64,000 nt of DNA from Centropus unirufus (Eukaryota > Chordata > Aves > Cuculiformes > Centropidae), in assembly GCA_013397695.1 (NCBI GenBank), contig VYZI01000203.1, forward strand, positions 969,497 to 1,033,496, written 5' to 3'. Of the stretch, positions 46,693-57,218 are shown in pieces. How positions within the stretch are numbered: the stretch's first letter is position 1; the number at the start of each line of letters is the position of its first letter. The notes beneath the pieces were generated by a model that saw only the letters and a list, made by a program, of their open reading frames with translations, did not search any database and was not told the DNA's origin. A program made the position numbers and the translations under genes.

Positions 46693-48320
46693 GGCAGAGG
46701 GAATGGGAGTTAATGCAAAACATTAGCATTTCTCATTCTACAAAGGGAAAAATATTGACTTGAAATAAGTAAGAGAGATAGCAAGCTGGGCTTGGAAATG
46801 AGCAGCGGGCAGAGGTGATTTGGTGTTCTTTGAAGCTGCTTTCTTTGCTACAGAAGTACAGCAACCTGCAGGAATGCCCTGGTCAGCCCAGAGGTGATGA
46901 AGAAGTAGGTTGATGGTGTGCTGAGCCGCCCCCGGTGGGCGGAGAAGAGGAAAAAATGAGAAACAAGTATTTTTTTTGGACATCCATAATCTTTTGTACC
47001 TCTAACCTTGACCACTGAAATCAAACTTTTTGCAGTATCCTTGCATACTTGTCCTCCCTCTGCCAGCGCACACACCAGGCTCCCTTGCAGGAGTTAAAGC
47101 TGTAGAACCTTGTTTTCTACATAAGCCGGAAACGTGGGGTTTCTTGGTGCTTTGAGAGTTGCTGTTGCAGGGAGAGAAAAAGTGGAATTGCTGGCACTAT
47201 TTGCAGCTTGAGCAGTTTTTCTCTTGCAAGCCATAATTACCCTCATTAAATCCATCTCCACAGGAATGGAGACACAGGATTAATAATACACACGAAAAGA
47301 TTCGAGCGCTGATTCGGGGCCTCGTAAAGCCCAGACAATGGCAGGGCCCTGGTGTGAGGGAGGATTAGGGTCGTCTGCAGAGCACAGCGCAGCCTTTGAG
47401 AAGGCTCCTGCTGCCCCGAATCCTCCCAGCAGAACGAGAGGCAAAGCTGCTGCCTACGGACCGAGCAGCTTATTCTCTTCCTTAATCCCACCATTGTGCA
47501 GGGAAACCTGGGGGCAACAGTCTGCCTTTTGCCAGGAGCCAGGGGCGGCTGTGGCTCTTCTGGGACGTGTTTCAGTCCCCAGAATCCAACCATTTCTCCT
47601 CCCGGGGCTGCCAGCCTGAGGCCACTGCCTGCCTGTGTTCCACAGGGAAGGGCATCTCCCTTCGCACCCCTGTTATTACCATTGCACCCCTTTTATTGAC
47701 CACCTCCTCTTGCCCCTGCAGAAACCCCATGGCTGTCACCTGCGAGGCTCCTGCAGAGAGCTTTTCAGTGCAAGATGTTTCCAAACCCCCGGTAAACAGG
47801 TCTTTAATAACTTCCCAACACACTCTTAACAGATAGTAATTCCATTTTTAAACTGCAATCAAATCCTTTGGTTCAGGCAGCAATTCAAAGTGTGACTGGT
47901 AAATACAGGGATCCTTTGAGGCATCAGACCTCTGGGGCTCGAGCTGCTCAGAGCTGCTCTTTGTAGCTTTGAAATTTAATGTCCGTTTCATCTGATTGTC
48001 CTGTGTTTCCCTACCACGGTCTCTGCCGCTGATGTCCCCATCCCCAGGGAATTGTCAGGCATGGTGATGGTCCCAAGGCTCCAGCACCGCTTGAGCATTG
48101 CCAGTCTGTGGGGTGCAGAGGGCCAGGACCTGCCCTGCAGCTGGAGGAGAGCTGGTCCTTCCCCAGCAGAAGGGCAGCATGAGAAACAAGAGACGGATTT
48201 ACTGGTCAGGAGAATGTGGAAGTATGAGTGTGTTGGGATGGAAATGTGTTCTGAAGGACAACAGGGGCTGTCCAGCAGCGAGGCACATTAAAAGGGTGTT
48301 GTATTAACTATGCAGTCACT

Positions 48321-48625
48321 AGAGGCATAGAAGCATTAAGGCTGGAAAAGACCTCCAAGCTCATCCAGGACAACCATCAACCCCACCCCACTGTGCCTGG
48401 TAAAACATGTCCCCAAGTGCCACATCCACAAGTTGTTTGAAACCCTCCAGGGATGGAGACTCCACCACTGCCCTAGGGTAGCCTCTGCCAGGGCTCCACC
48501 ACTCTTTCAGTACAGGATTTTTTTCTGATATCCAATCTAAACCTCCTCTGGTGTAACTCAAGGCCATTTTCTCTTGTTCTATCACTTGTTACTTGGAAGA
48601 AGAGACCAACACCCACCTCAGCTTT
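48321..48625 (-). mobile_element. CR1 LINE fragment
   Basis: AGAAGCATTAAGGCTGGAAA, GTCCCCAAGTGCCACATCCA, CCCTCCAGGGATGGAGACTC, TTCTCTTGTTCTATCACTTG and AAGAGACCAACACCCACCTC. It covers the full 300-bp CR1 3' block in reverse and is the best local reference for the disrupted copy at 54,596. Confidence 0.9.
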
Positions 48626-51600
48626 CTGTTTGTCAAAGCTGTTTCTAAGCCAGTCCTCACTGGGGGACCTAAACACATGGGCAGCAAAGGATGCTCAGCC
48701 GTGACCATCCAAGCTCAGCCAGGTTTCTGCACCCCACGGGTGATGCCTCCTGCCTCACTGCAGGGTGCTGCTGTGGGTCCCACTGCCTGATATCGCCCCC
48801 GGCCTCGCTGCGGAGCGGGAGCTGTGTAAGATGTAGACAACGCCTTCACTTCTTGTGTTTAGAAATGAGTTTCTTTTGGAAAACACACCGAGGGAAATGA
48901 AAGCTGACGTGACCTTGATGGAATTATTAAGAATATATTGATCAGGCTGGGAACTCGGCGTTGCTAATTCCATCAATAAGAAATATGATATTGCAACAGT
49001 CAGGCCCGATGATTGATGGCTTGACCGCGGGTTTAATAACATTTTGCCTTCATTGGTAGATCTCAAAGTGCTTTGGAAACACGAACGAATGGGTGCTTGC
49101 AGGCACAAGGTCCCTAAAGGCATTGGTGGAAGGAGCAGGAATGAAACCCTGGCTCGGCTGCCACAGACACTTCTCCTGCTGTAGAGCAGGCCAAGAGGCA
49201 GGTAAGAGCTCCTTTCACCTGTTACAAGCTGGGGGGTACTGAGAATTGTTCCCATTTAAAGAAAATCCCCTTTTGCTGGTGGAAGTCACAGCCGGGGTGA
49301 TGCATTGATTGCTGGCTCGTACAGCAAGCGTGGACAGAGCAAAGCCAGAGCATGGCCTCAAGTCTACAACCACCACCAATGACAGCTCTGCAGGGGTTTC
49401 TGGTGGGGTCTGGCTTCAAAGCAGTCAGGTCTGATTCTGCCAAGTGCCTGTATCAAGCTCAGGCCCAGCTATAAAGACAGTGATGTGATGGACATCAGCA
49501 GCCCCCCACCAAATCCCACCCCAGCTTCTGTCACTCCGGGTCTCAAGGAGCACACAGAGCCCTTGCTCGCTGCCTCCTAAGAGATGTGGGCACAGAGGAT
49601 AACACAGCTCAGCGGCAGCACCACCGAGCCCAGGACCCTGGTCACCCCTGCTCAGGCTGCATTGCTCCCCAAAAGCGTCTCCTGAGCCCAGCCAGGCTCA
49701 ATCCCTCCCTCTTTCCCCTCTGTGTCCCCACTTCCCTCACCAAAATTCACCACCTGGGAACACAAGATGCGGGACGCCTCCTCCAGCCGGGCTGAAATTG
49801 CCTGTGACCTGAAGCCACCCAATACAGAGCAGGTGGTGAGGAGAGAGGAGAAATTTAGAGCTGTAATTAACTCCTGCAAAGAGACATTTTGGTTTCCCCT
49901 CCAGCTGCAATCCAGAGGGTTCCTGAACATGACAGGCACCTGGCTAAATTGCCTGGGACCTTGTTTATTCAAGGCCCAGAATCACACTGTACAGTTTGTT
50001 GTATTGATTCGCTCGTGTTGAACACGACTCTATAAACAGCAAATCTGCTGGGGATTTTCTCCCCTTTTCCTGCAAGACAGGAAAGAAAGGGTAGAAGAAG
50101 AAGAATGGGAAGGAGCAGGCGTGGAAAAGGCATTTGCAGCGGGCCATAAAAAAGGACCTGACACCAGACTGCCGCCTGATGGGAGCAAAGTTACTGCAAT
50201 GGGAAATCATCTGGTAAGAGAATGCACACCCCGCTCAGGAACCGGAGATATAGGGGACTCGGCACCCCCCAGGGCTCCCCACCTCCCCAGCCCAACTGGG
50301 ATTGTTCCACTTCTACTTTTTCCCATTTATTCCCTTTATCTTATCTCTGAGTCCAGGAGGGAAGCTTCTGCCCCGAGTTACACTGGAAAAGTCCAGCAGG
50401 AGCCAGGGGAGGCATCAGCCCCTGTTCTGCAGCAGCGCGGGTGCTTTGTGCTATGGGGCATGTGGGTCTGAACAGACACAGAATTATTGCCCATCACACC
50501 GCAGCCGTGTCCCTGAGGATTCTACCCAGGCTGTACAAGCCCTCATCCCGGCAGCATCGCTGCGGAGTGAGCAGGGGCGTGGGGACACAGGCATCCTCAT
50601 CCGTGCCCCGCTGGGCTCTGCGGGACGGCACGGGACTGGGCTGAGGGGGGCCATACCCAGTGATTTACACCCACCCAGCTGTTTACCCAGACTGCACTTC
50701 CATAAATAGAGGCCTCTGCAGCCCATACGTCTGGATATAAAAATATGTATCTTCTGCATAAGGGGATTAAATGTTTATGAGCCATTATAAATTCCTGCTT
50801 TTCATATTTTATTCATAGATCCTCTACTAAGCTCAGGCTGGGCTAATAAACCCGGTTCCAATGTGTTTCCCCCTTTTCTTTGCCTTTCCTGGGGCCAATT
50901 TGTTGCTCACACGTGGAGTTTTCCTCACGCCACACGACGTGTGGAGGGTGGAACACCCCTAGCCCTGCAACGCTGCAGGGAGAGGAGGGGGGCATGGAAA
51001 AACCTTCTCCACAGAAGATGGTCTTAGGGTTTTCTCCTTGAGTTTCCCAGTAGGACACACTCCCTGTTTAGAAATCAAGCGTGAAGAAGTCCAGCTGATG
51101 GCCAGTCTCAAAGCAATTACCAGGGCTGATGAGTTTCCCTGAGGCAGCTGCAGGGTGGGCAGCAGCCTGCGTCCCCATCCCAGGTGCGAGCACAAGGCTG
51201 CTCTGCCCTGAACGCACCCACCCAGGCAGCGCAACCTCTTGGGAGGCTGTGGTCGGCAGAGCCTGTACTGAGGACCTGGAGCACTTTTATTTAAAAGTTG
51301 CCCAAGTTTGGAGTCTGGGGCCAGGGTGTCCTGGCTGCTGAGGGGCTGGGATTCTTGTGGCAGGGTGGAAGTTCTCTTCTGCAAGGTAACGCAGTGTGGG
51401 AGTGCAGAGAGGGATGGGGGTGCCAGGGCTGGAGGGGAGGAAAAGCAGGAGAGAAGTGCGTTTTCTTTGTCTTTGCTGTTTGCTCTGTTAAAGCCTGGGC
51501 AGATCAGGCGCAGCCGTGGCCAGGGGAGCCAGGCTCAGTTCGGTGGCAAGTGGAAGTGCCAATTCCTCAGCCAAGAGGGGAATGAGGTTGAGAATTAATC

Positions 51601-54244
51601 CTGCTAATGAGATGTCAGGATTAGTTTGGATGTCCTTGTCACCAGGGCAGGGATGACAGCGTGTAAGAGGTGCTGAGGGGTCCCTGAGGCAGGTGGCTAC
51701 TTGATTTTTCCTGGAAGGAAACCAAGCTGCTCCCAGCCAGTGCTGTCATGGGCTGCAAGGCGCTGCTGAGCTCGTCCTTGAGGGCTGCAGGTAGGACCTT
51801 CACCCAGCAGTAGCAGGATCTCCTCTTGCTTTGCCTGTCACAGCTCAGAGCCCAGTGTCCTGAGGTGGCAACACCCGGGTAAAGATTAGCATCCCACATC
51901 CATCTGCCCACCCCAGCCATCCTGGCTCTGTGCACAGCCAGCGGCTTGGGCCACCCTGCAACCCCAAACTCAGTGCGTTTCCACATCCCCCCAGTGCCAC
52001 GTCGCCATCCTCGGGTACCAATGCTTGTTTTCACCTCTGCTGGATGGAAGCTCTGGAACCTTACAAGACCTAGGGATAAAACTGTGATGCTGCTCTCAGT
52101 AGAAGTTTTAAAACAGGAGAGGTGGCGTGTAATAACAAGGAAAGAATTAAGGTGTTAATCCTTACCCTGCCTGGATCTTGGCTGAGGCTTGGAGGGGCCA
52201 AAGTGTCTGAGATCACGGGTTCACCTGTGGACATGGGCCAAGCATCTGGGAAGGGAGCTGAGGCCCCTTTCATTCCAGAGCCACTGCCCAGCTCCATCCT
52301 TCCAGTTGCTTTCTATCAGCATGAAGTAATTAAGTTCATAAGGCATCAGAAAATCAGCTAGCAGCCCACAAGACGTTGTGTTTAATCATGTACTAATGGC
52401 ATGTTCTTGGCAATAATTACAAGATAACAGTGTTTGCAGGCTGTAATCAGAACAATTCTAGTAATTAAATCAGCCTTTTGTCAGCACGTTCCTTCCCCCT
52501 TTGCCGGGCGTGGGAGCAGGGTGGCAGGACCCCTCCGAAGGACACACGTGCACCTCGGGGAGCCCCTGCTGTGCCAGTGGCCCCACGGCTGGCACCGCTA
52601 ACAGAAAGAGGAGAGAAACAGGGCGGCTTGCAAGCATCACTGCAGCAGCAGCTGGGAAGAGGCCATGGGAGATGTGCACCCTCCTAAATGCAGCGATTCC
52701 GCTGGCCCTGGTTCCATGCCAGGCTCTTGCTGTGACCCTGAGGGGTCCATGGCACAACCCCCCTGCCCCATCCTTCCCCATCACCTTGGGGACAGCACAG
52801 TGCAGAGGCAGCAGGAGGGGCAGGAGTTAGCCCCTGTCTTGCTTCCAGCACCTGTCTAACCCCAATCCATCTTTTCCCCCCGTGCTTCCCAGCCGAGTGT
52901 ATTTGCTTTCCGCATGGCTACAAACTCATGCCCGCAGCACATTTCTCCCTCTGGAAGCCCCTATCTCACGTTCAAGCCCACTGCTGCACGCACTCACCCA
53001 CAAACCTTTAATTTGGTCTGTAATAAGATTTCCCAGCCTCATTATAGCAGCCAGGCTCACCATTTACATTTAAATGAATGGGCTATTAACAGAGTTAATT
53101 CCCTGTGACACCGCATTGCCGTGTCCTGGGTCTGGAGGAATCTTGTCACTTTTTTTGGGGTAGAACTAGTATCCACATCTGGCCTTTTTCTTGGAAAAGA
53201 AAAACTCCTCCAGCTGCCTGCATGGCCCTTGGACATCCTGCCTTTGGAGTGTGGATGGAGCCACCAGGGCTGTTCCCTGCAGCAGTGGGGAGATTCATTT
53301 TTCCCGAGTTCTGCTGATGGAGCAGGGGATTCATTTACCCCAAGTGTCTCAGCTGGTGCAGTTACTGACAACACTTCTGGCCCTGAGCAGCAGAACAAGC
53401 CATTTTAAAAATAACTCATCCTTTTTAAGAGGCAAAAACATCAAACAATATTCCAAGAATAAAAATAAGCAGTTTTATGGCTCCTCCAATAATTAACTTA
53501 GTTCTCAGCTGTTAATTTACGTACCCAAAGTCCTCTGTTTAATATTCTAATTTGTGGTTAATCATCTATCAAGAGAGAACAAACGGTGATTAGCTCATTT
53601 TTTACCTCCTCGAGGGTGAGGGAGACAATTTGGTCTAATCAATGCATTAGCTTGCTCAAGGAAACTTCTATGTCATTCCTTGAATTATTCATGCGGCGCT
53701 GCTGCCCCTTGCCATCAGCAGCCCCTGTGCCACAAAAGTGCCAGCGGGGGCGGAGGAGGTGGTGCTGCTGACAGGTGACCATGGGCAGCCCTGCAGGAGG
53801 AAAGCTCTGCTGGGGATGCTCTGGGAGAGAAGATCCCTCCCTGCACCGGGGTGATCGGTGGGATGGTGAATCCCACCCTCGGTGCTCCATGTCCACTTTC
53901 CAGCTGCCCTGAGGTGTGTGGGTGGGTTTTTCCTCTCCCTTTTCCAGCTGGGAAGACTGTGCTGTGCCAGGCTCTGCCGGCAGGGAAGGGAGTCCTTCCC
54001 TTGTCTCCTGGGCCAGGCTGGAGCACCAACAGCTCATTGAGCCCCAGCAACAGTGTGCGCGAGGCACTGGAGTGAAACAAGTGGTGTCTGTCCAAGTGCA
54101 AACTGCAGCCAACACCATCGCCCTGGTCAGCCTTGAATGGGCCCAATTAGAGCCCTACTAATTACTGATATAGAAATTGGACTTCTATTTTTTTCCCTCT
54201 TCCCCACCCTCCCTTGGCTTTCAAAGGAAAGGGGAAGAGAGTGT

Positions 54245-54300
54245 GGTCAAAGCCCCATCCAGCCTAGCCTTGAGCACCTCCAGGGATGGGGCTTCTGTGA
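54245..54300 (-). mobile_element. CR1 LINE fragment, very short
   Basis: AAAGCCCCATCCAGCCTAGC, then TGAGCACCTCCAGGGATGGG, matching an internal part of the CR1 3' region in reverse, without the terminal repeats. Confidence 0.75.
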
Positions 54301-54595
54301 CTGGTGGGACGGGTGAGGTGATGAGGACCTGGACTGGCTCCACGGCACAGTCCAGGGAGAATCCGCGCTGTCAAATTCAGGCATGAGCAGGTGGGAGAGA
54401 AAAGAGCAAGAGCCCCAGACAGCTGCTTCCTTGGCACTTCAGTTAAACCTGATCTTCTTAATCTTCCCAGACACTGGCCGTGCCAGCCTGGTGAGGCTGC
54501 GCAGCGCCCGGCTGTGCCCTGCAGCACCTCGTGGGCTGTGGTGGGGGAGCAGAGCTGAAGGTCAAAGCTGCCACCTCTCAGCTCCTCATCTGCCC

Positions 54596-54885
54596 AGCTT
54601 TTCCATCCCCTCAGGGACGGGGACTCAACCCCTGCCCCGGGGAAGCCTCTGCCAGTGCCCGAGAACCCTTTCAGTGAAGAAATCCTTCCTAACACCCAGT
54701 TTAAACCTTCCCTGGTGCAACCTGAGACCCTTTCATCCCATCCCCATGCCCATCCCATCCCCATGCCCATCCCATCCCCATGCCCATCCCATCCCCATGC
54801 CCATCCCATCCCCATGCCCATCCCATCCCATGCCCATCCCATCCCTGTTACTTGGGAGAGGAGCCCAGCACCCACCCCACTACAG
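54596..54885 (-). mobile_element. CR1 LINE fragment expanded by a minisatellite
   Basis: CCTCAGGGACGGGGACTCAA, CCCTTTCAGTGAAGAAATCC and CTGGTGCAACCTGAGACCCT are CR1 in reverse. After a 17-bp tandem array the element continues with TGTTACTTGGGAGAGGAGCC, so the array sits inside the CR1. Confidence 0.85.
54734..54845 (+). repeat. 17-bp minisatellite inside a CR1
   Basis: Five perfect tandem copies of CATCCCATCCCCATGCC, then a 16-bp copy lacking one C, then an 11-bp partial copy. The unit is not a multiple of three, so a run of His/Pro/Ser-rich codons appears in all frames without being coding. Confidence 0.95.
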
Positions 54886-56664
54886 CCTTGGCTGCTCCCC
54901 CTAATCCCTGTGCTCCAGACTACGTTTTTTTTTTCCAGAAGGAGGATTCAGCGGGCAGGCAGCTCCCTCTCGTGGGGAAGGAGATGCTCCGGGCTGCGCA
55001 GCAGGGATGCAGCCCCAGATGTGCTGCACAGCTGGAGCCCGGGGCAAGCCCAGCCTCGGGCTGTCCCCGGGGGGGTGGGGGGGTCTGACATCCCGAATTC
55101 CTCCCCGACAAGAACTGGGATGCGTCTCCCCATTTGTCCAGGGATGGAGACAAGCGCTCAGCCAGGTTTTTCCTTCACCTCTCCTAATAATGATTTGTTA
55201 TTATTTGGGGCAGAGATTGGATGATTTCCAGCTGTTTCATTTCCACAGCTACTTGGGTTTCAATCTCTCTTGTCTCTGTAATAGCATCCAATCTGCTATT
55301 TATTGGATGAATATTTATAAGGGCTCTGATGAAGAGACAGATTTGGAGTGGGTTTGCCACTCATTGGGAACAACCAGAGCCTGGCCCCTAATTAATATGC
55401 AGCCTTCTTAATTCCTTGATTAAATTCCAACTTGCAAATAAAACATTTGCAATTCACCTCTAATTTTTTCTTTAAAAATTAAAGGCAGCCCCCTCAGAGA
55501 GAGCTGATTAAGTGACAGGGCAGGGATTGGCAAAGGGCACTGAGGAGGTAATTTAAATGAGAGGGAGAACAGGGCACTTCTGAGGAGTGTGGGGACACGG
55601 GGGCGGACAAGGATCCAGATGGGAAAATGCTCCTCTTCACAGCGAGGTGTGTAAGGAGGGAGGAGCACGTGGTGCTGGGGCTGCCTGCGCTTGGATTTGC
55701 CAGGATTGGCCCCTGCAGATAAAGAAAACCCAGATTTTGGGTTTTGCCCGCTTTGGGGCGGCCTGCGGTCCCCTCGCTGCTGCCAGGGATGCTCTGTGTC
55801 ACAGGAGGGACCCAGCCAGCCTCTCCCGGCGCCTCCCACCGGGATTTGTTACCCTGCCAAGCTGAACATGCTTTGCTAATAAACAAAAATTGATTTTTAT
55901 TTATCTGACAAAGCGAAGCGCCGTTGCTCCTGCTGCCTAGCTTTAATCCTTTCTGCTGTCGATGGCAATAATGAGAAAGACACCTGCAGATCTGGTTAGA
56001 GCCCTAGGCCTCCTCTTTAACTATTAAAGAGATCAATAACCTTTGCAATGCTGCTAATAGTTTTCTGGCCCGCTTGATTATGAGGGAACTTGGGTGGAAT
56101 CAGCCTTGTTTGAAGGTGCCCGAGGCATTGCTGCTGAATTTGCTGAGTCTCTGTCATGGGAGGCTCAAGGGTGGCAAATTCCTCTGCATGTTTGCACTGG
56201 TGTGAGAGGGGGGAAAAGAAGGAGCTTTTGCTTAAGGAAATTATTGAGAGGCTGAAATTGTCCCCAAGAATGGGAACGAGTGGTTGAGACACACAATAAG
56301 GGTCTTGAAATAACTGAAAAATGAACTTCAGCCCTCAAATAATAAATGCCTGTGAGTGCTGTCCTGATTTGATTCGAAGAAATCAACACACTTCATTTAA
56401 TTACCAATCCATCTCATTTTTATTGTCCTTTTTAAAAAAAGTTGGTGTTTCTCTGCTCATAGTTATAAAATATTCCTATTTTACACAGATTTACAGTTCT
56501 GTGAGTGCCCAGCAGTGAGGGAGGCTGCGTCCGGTGAGTCTCTTAAATAGTTAAACCACAATTTTTACCCTTAAAATAAAAAAGGGGGTGGGGGAGAGGG
56601 GAACAACGACACAATGATAAAATCGGCAATGAGCCACTCTGCACCAAGCAGGACATAAGAGTTG
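54886..56664. other. Sequence just past the COL9A2 3' end, no gene seen
   Basis: The region has a G-rich run (GGGGGGGTGGGGGGG near 55,070) and AT-rich stretches at 55,180-55,460 and 55,870-56,480. On the minus strand it lies downstream of COL9A2; one further minus-strand AATAAA occurs at 56,419-56,424 and could serve a longer transcript. Confidence 0.7.
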
Positions 56665-57012
56665 AGAGGGTTTGTATAAAAGACAATTTATTTCCTCGGG
56701 AAGGGCACAGGGAGCAGGGGATGGGCAGAGGGGGTGGGTAACGAACCCCATTCATGCGGGCGGGACTTGGGGTGACCCCTCTGTGTTCTCTGCTGTGCCC
56801 TGGGCTCTGGGAGGGGGGTGATACCTACGCCAAATTAAATTCCCAAGGCTGTGCTTCCCCTCTGGTGGCTGCCCCAATCCCGGTGTCCTCCCTCCCCGGG
56901 GTGGGCAGAGGTCGCTCCCTATGGATATGCAGTTTCCTGGTCCCCTCGCTGCCAGCCCCGCTGGGGTTTGCTGGGGGTCGCGGGCTGGCACTGCCGCGGT
57001 GCCGCTGCCCCC
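56665..57012 (-). other. COL9A2: COL9A2 3' untranslated region (inferred extent)
   Basis: About 350 nt between the stop and the expected cleavage site some 20 nt past the AATAAA at 56,692-56,687. No open frame with features was seen. Confidence 0.65.
56687..56692 (-). promoter_or_regulatory. COL9A2: Polyadenylation signal AATAAA, COL9A2
   Basis: The plus strand reads TTTATT within CAATTTATTTCC, giving AATAAA on the minus strand about 320 nt after the stop codon. It is the first canonical signal found downstream of the stop. Confidence 0.65.
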
Positions 57013-57218
57013 TCAGTACGCGGGTCCCTTCACAGCCCCGGGCTCGGTCAGGCGTGCGGCAGCGTACGCTGAGGCTCCCAGGCAGGCAGCCGGCTCACAA
57101 AATCCTGGCAGGCCAGCAGGACCAGGCAAGCCCGGGCGGCCAGCCTCGCCCGGGGAGCCTGGCAAGCCCCGTTCTCCCGCTTTGCCATCGAGAGCGTGGC
57201 CAGGGATGCCAGGGAGAC
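57013..57218 (-). CDS. COL9A2: COL9A2 last exon: end of COL1, NC1 domain, stop
   Basis: It starts after GTTGCAG. LPGIPGHALDGKAGERG contains the second interruption; the triple helix ends at GLPG and NC1 follows as FCEPAACLGASAYAAARLTE and PGAVKGPAY, ending in TGA at 57,013-57,015. The two NC1 cysteines form interchain bonds in type IX collagen. The final PAY extension may differ from mammals, where I remember the chain ending near KGP. Confidence 0.96.

Larger units (their letters stand above)
43165..54244. other. Intergenic sequence, no gene seen; candidate regulatory islands
   Basis: CR1 copies at 45,445 and 48,321 and an (AAAT)n run. AT-rich blocks that stand out from their GC-rich surroundings lie at about 43,170-43,520, 48,890-49,060, 52,330-52,480 and 53,395-53,700. 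They have few CpGs and no open frame. No exon was recognised. Confidence 0.7.

Noticed and set aside
54734..54845. CRISPR-like direct repeats
   Set aside because: The units are directly adjacent with no spacers, and the DNA is from a vertebrate.
54655..55224. 189-codon frame with His/Pro/Ser repeats that looks like a repeat protein
   Set aside because: The repeats come from the 17-bp minisatellite, which shifts frame each unit, and the frame begins inside a CR1 element.
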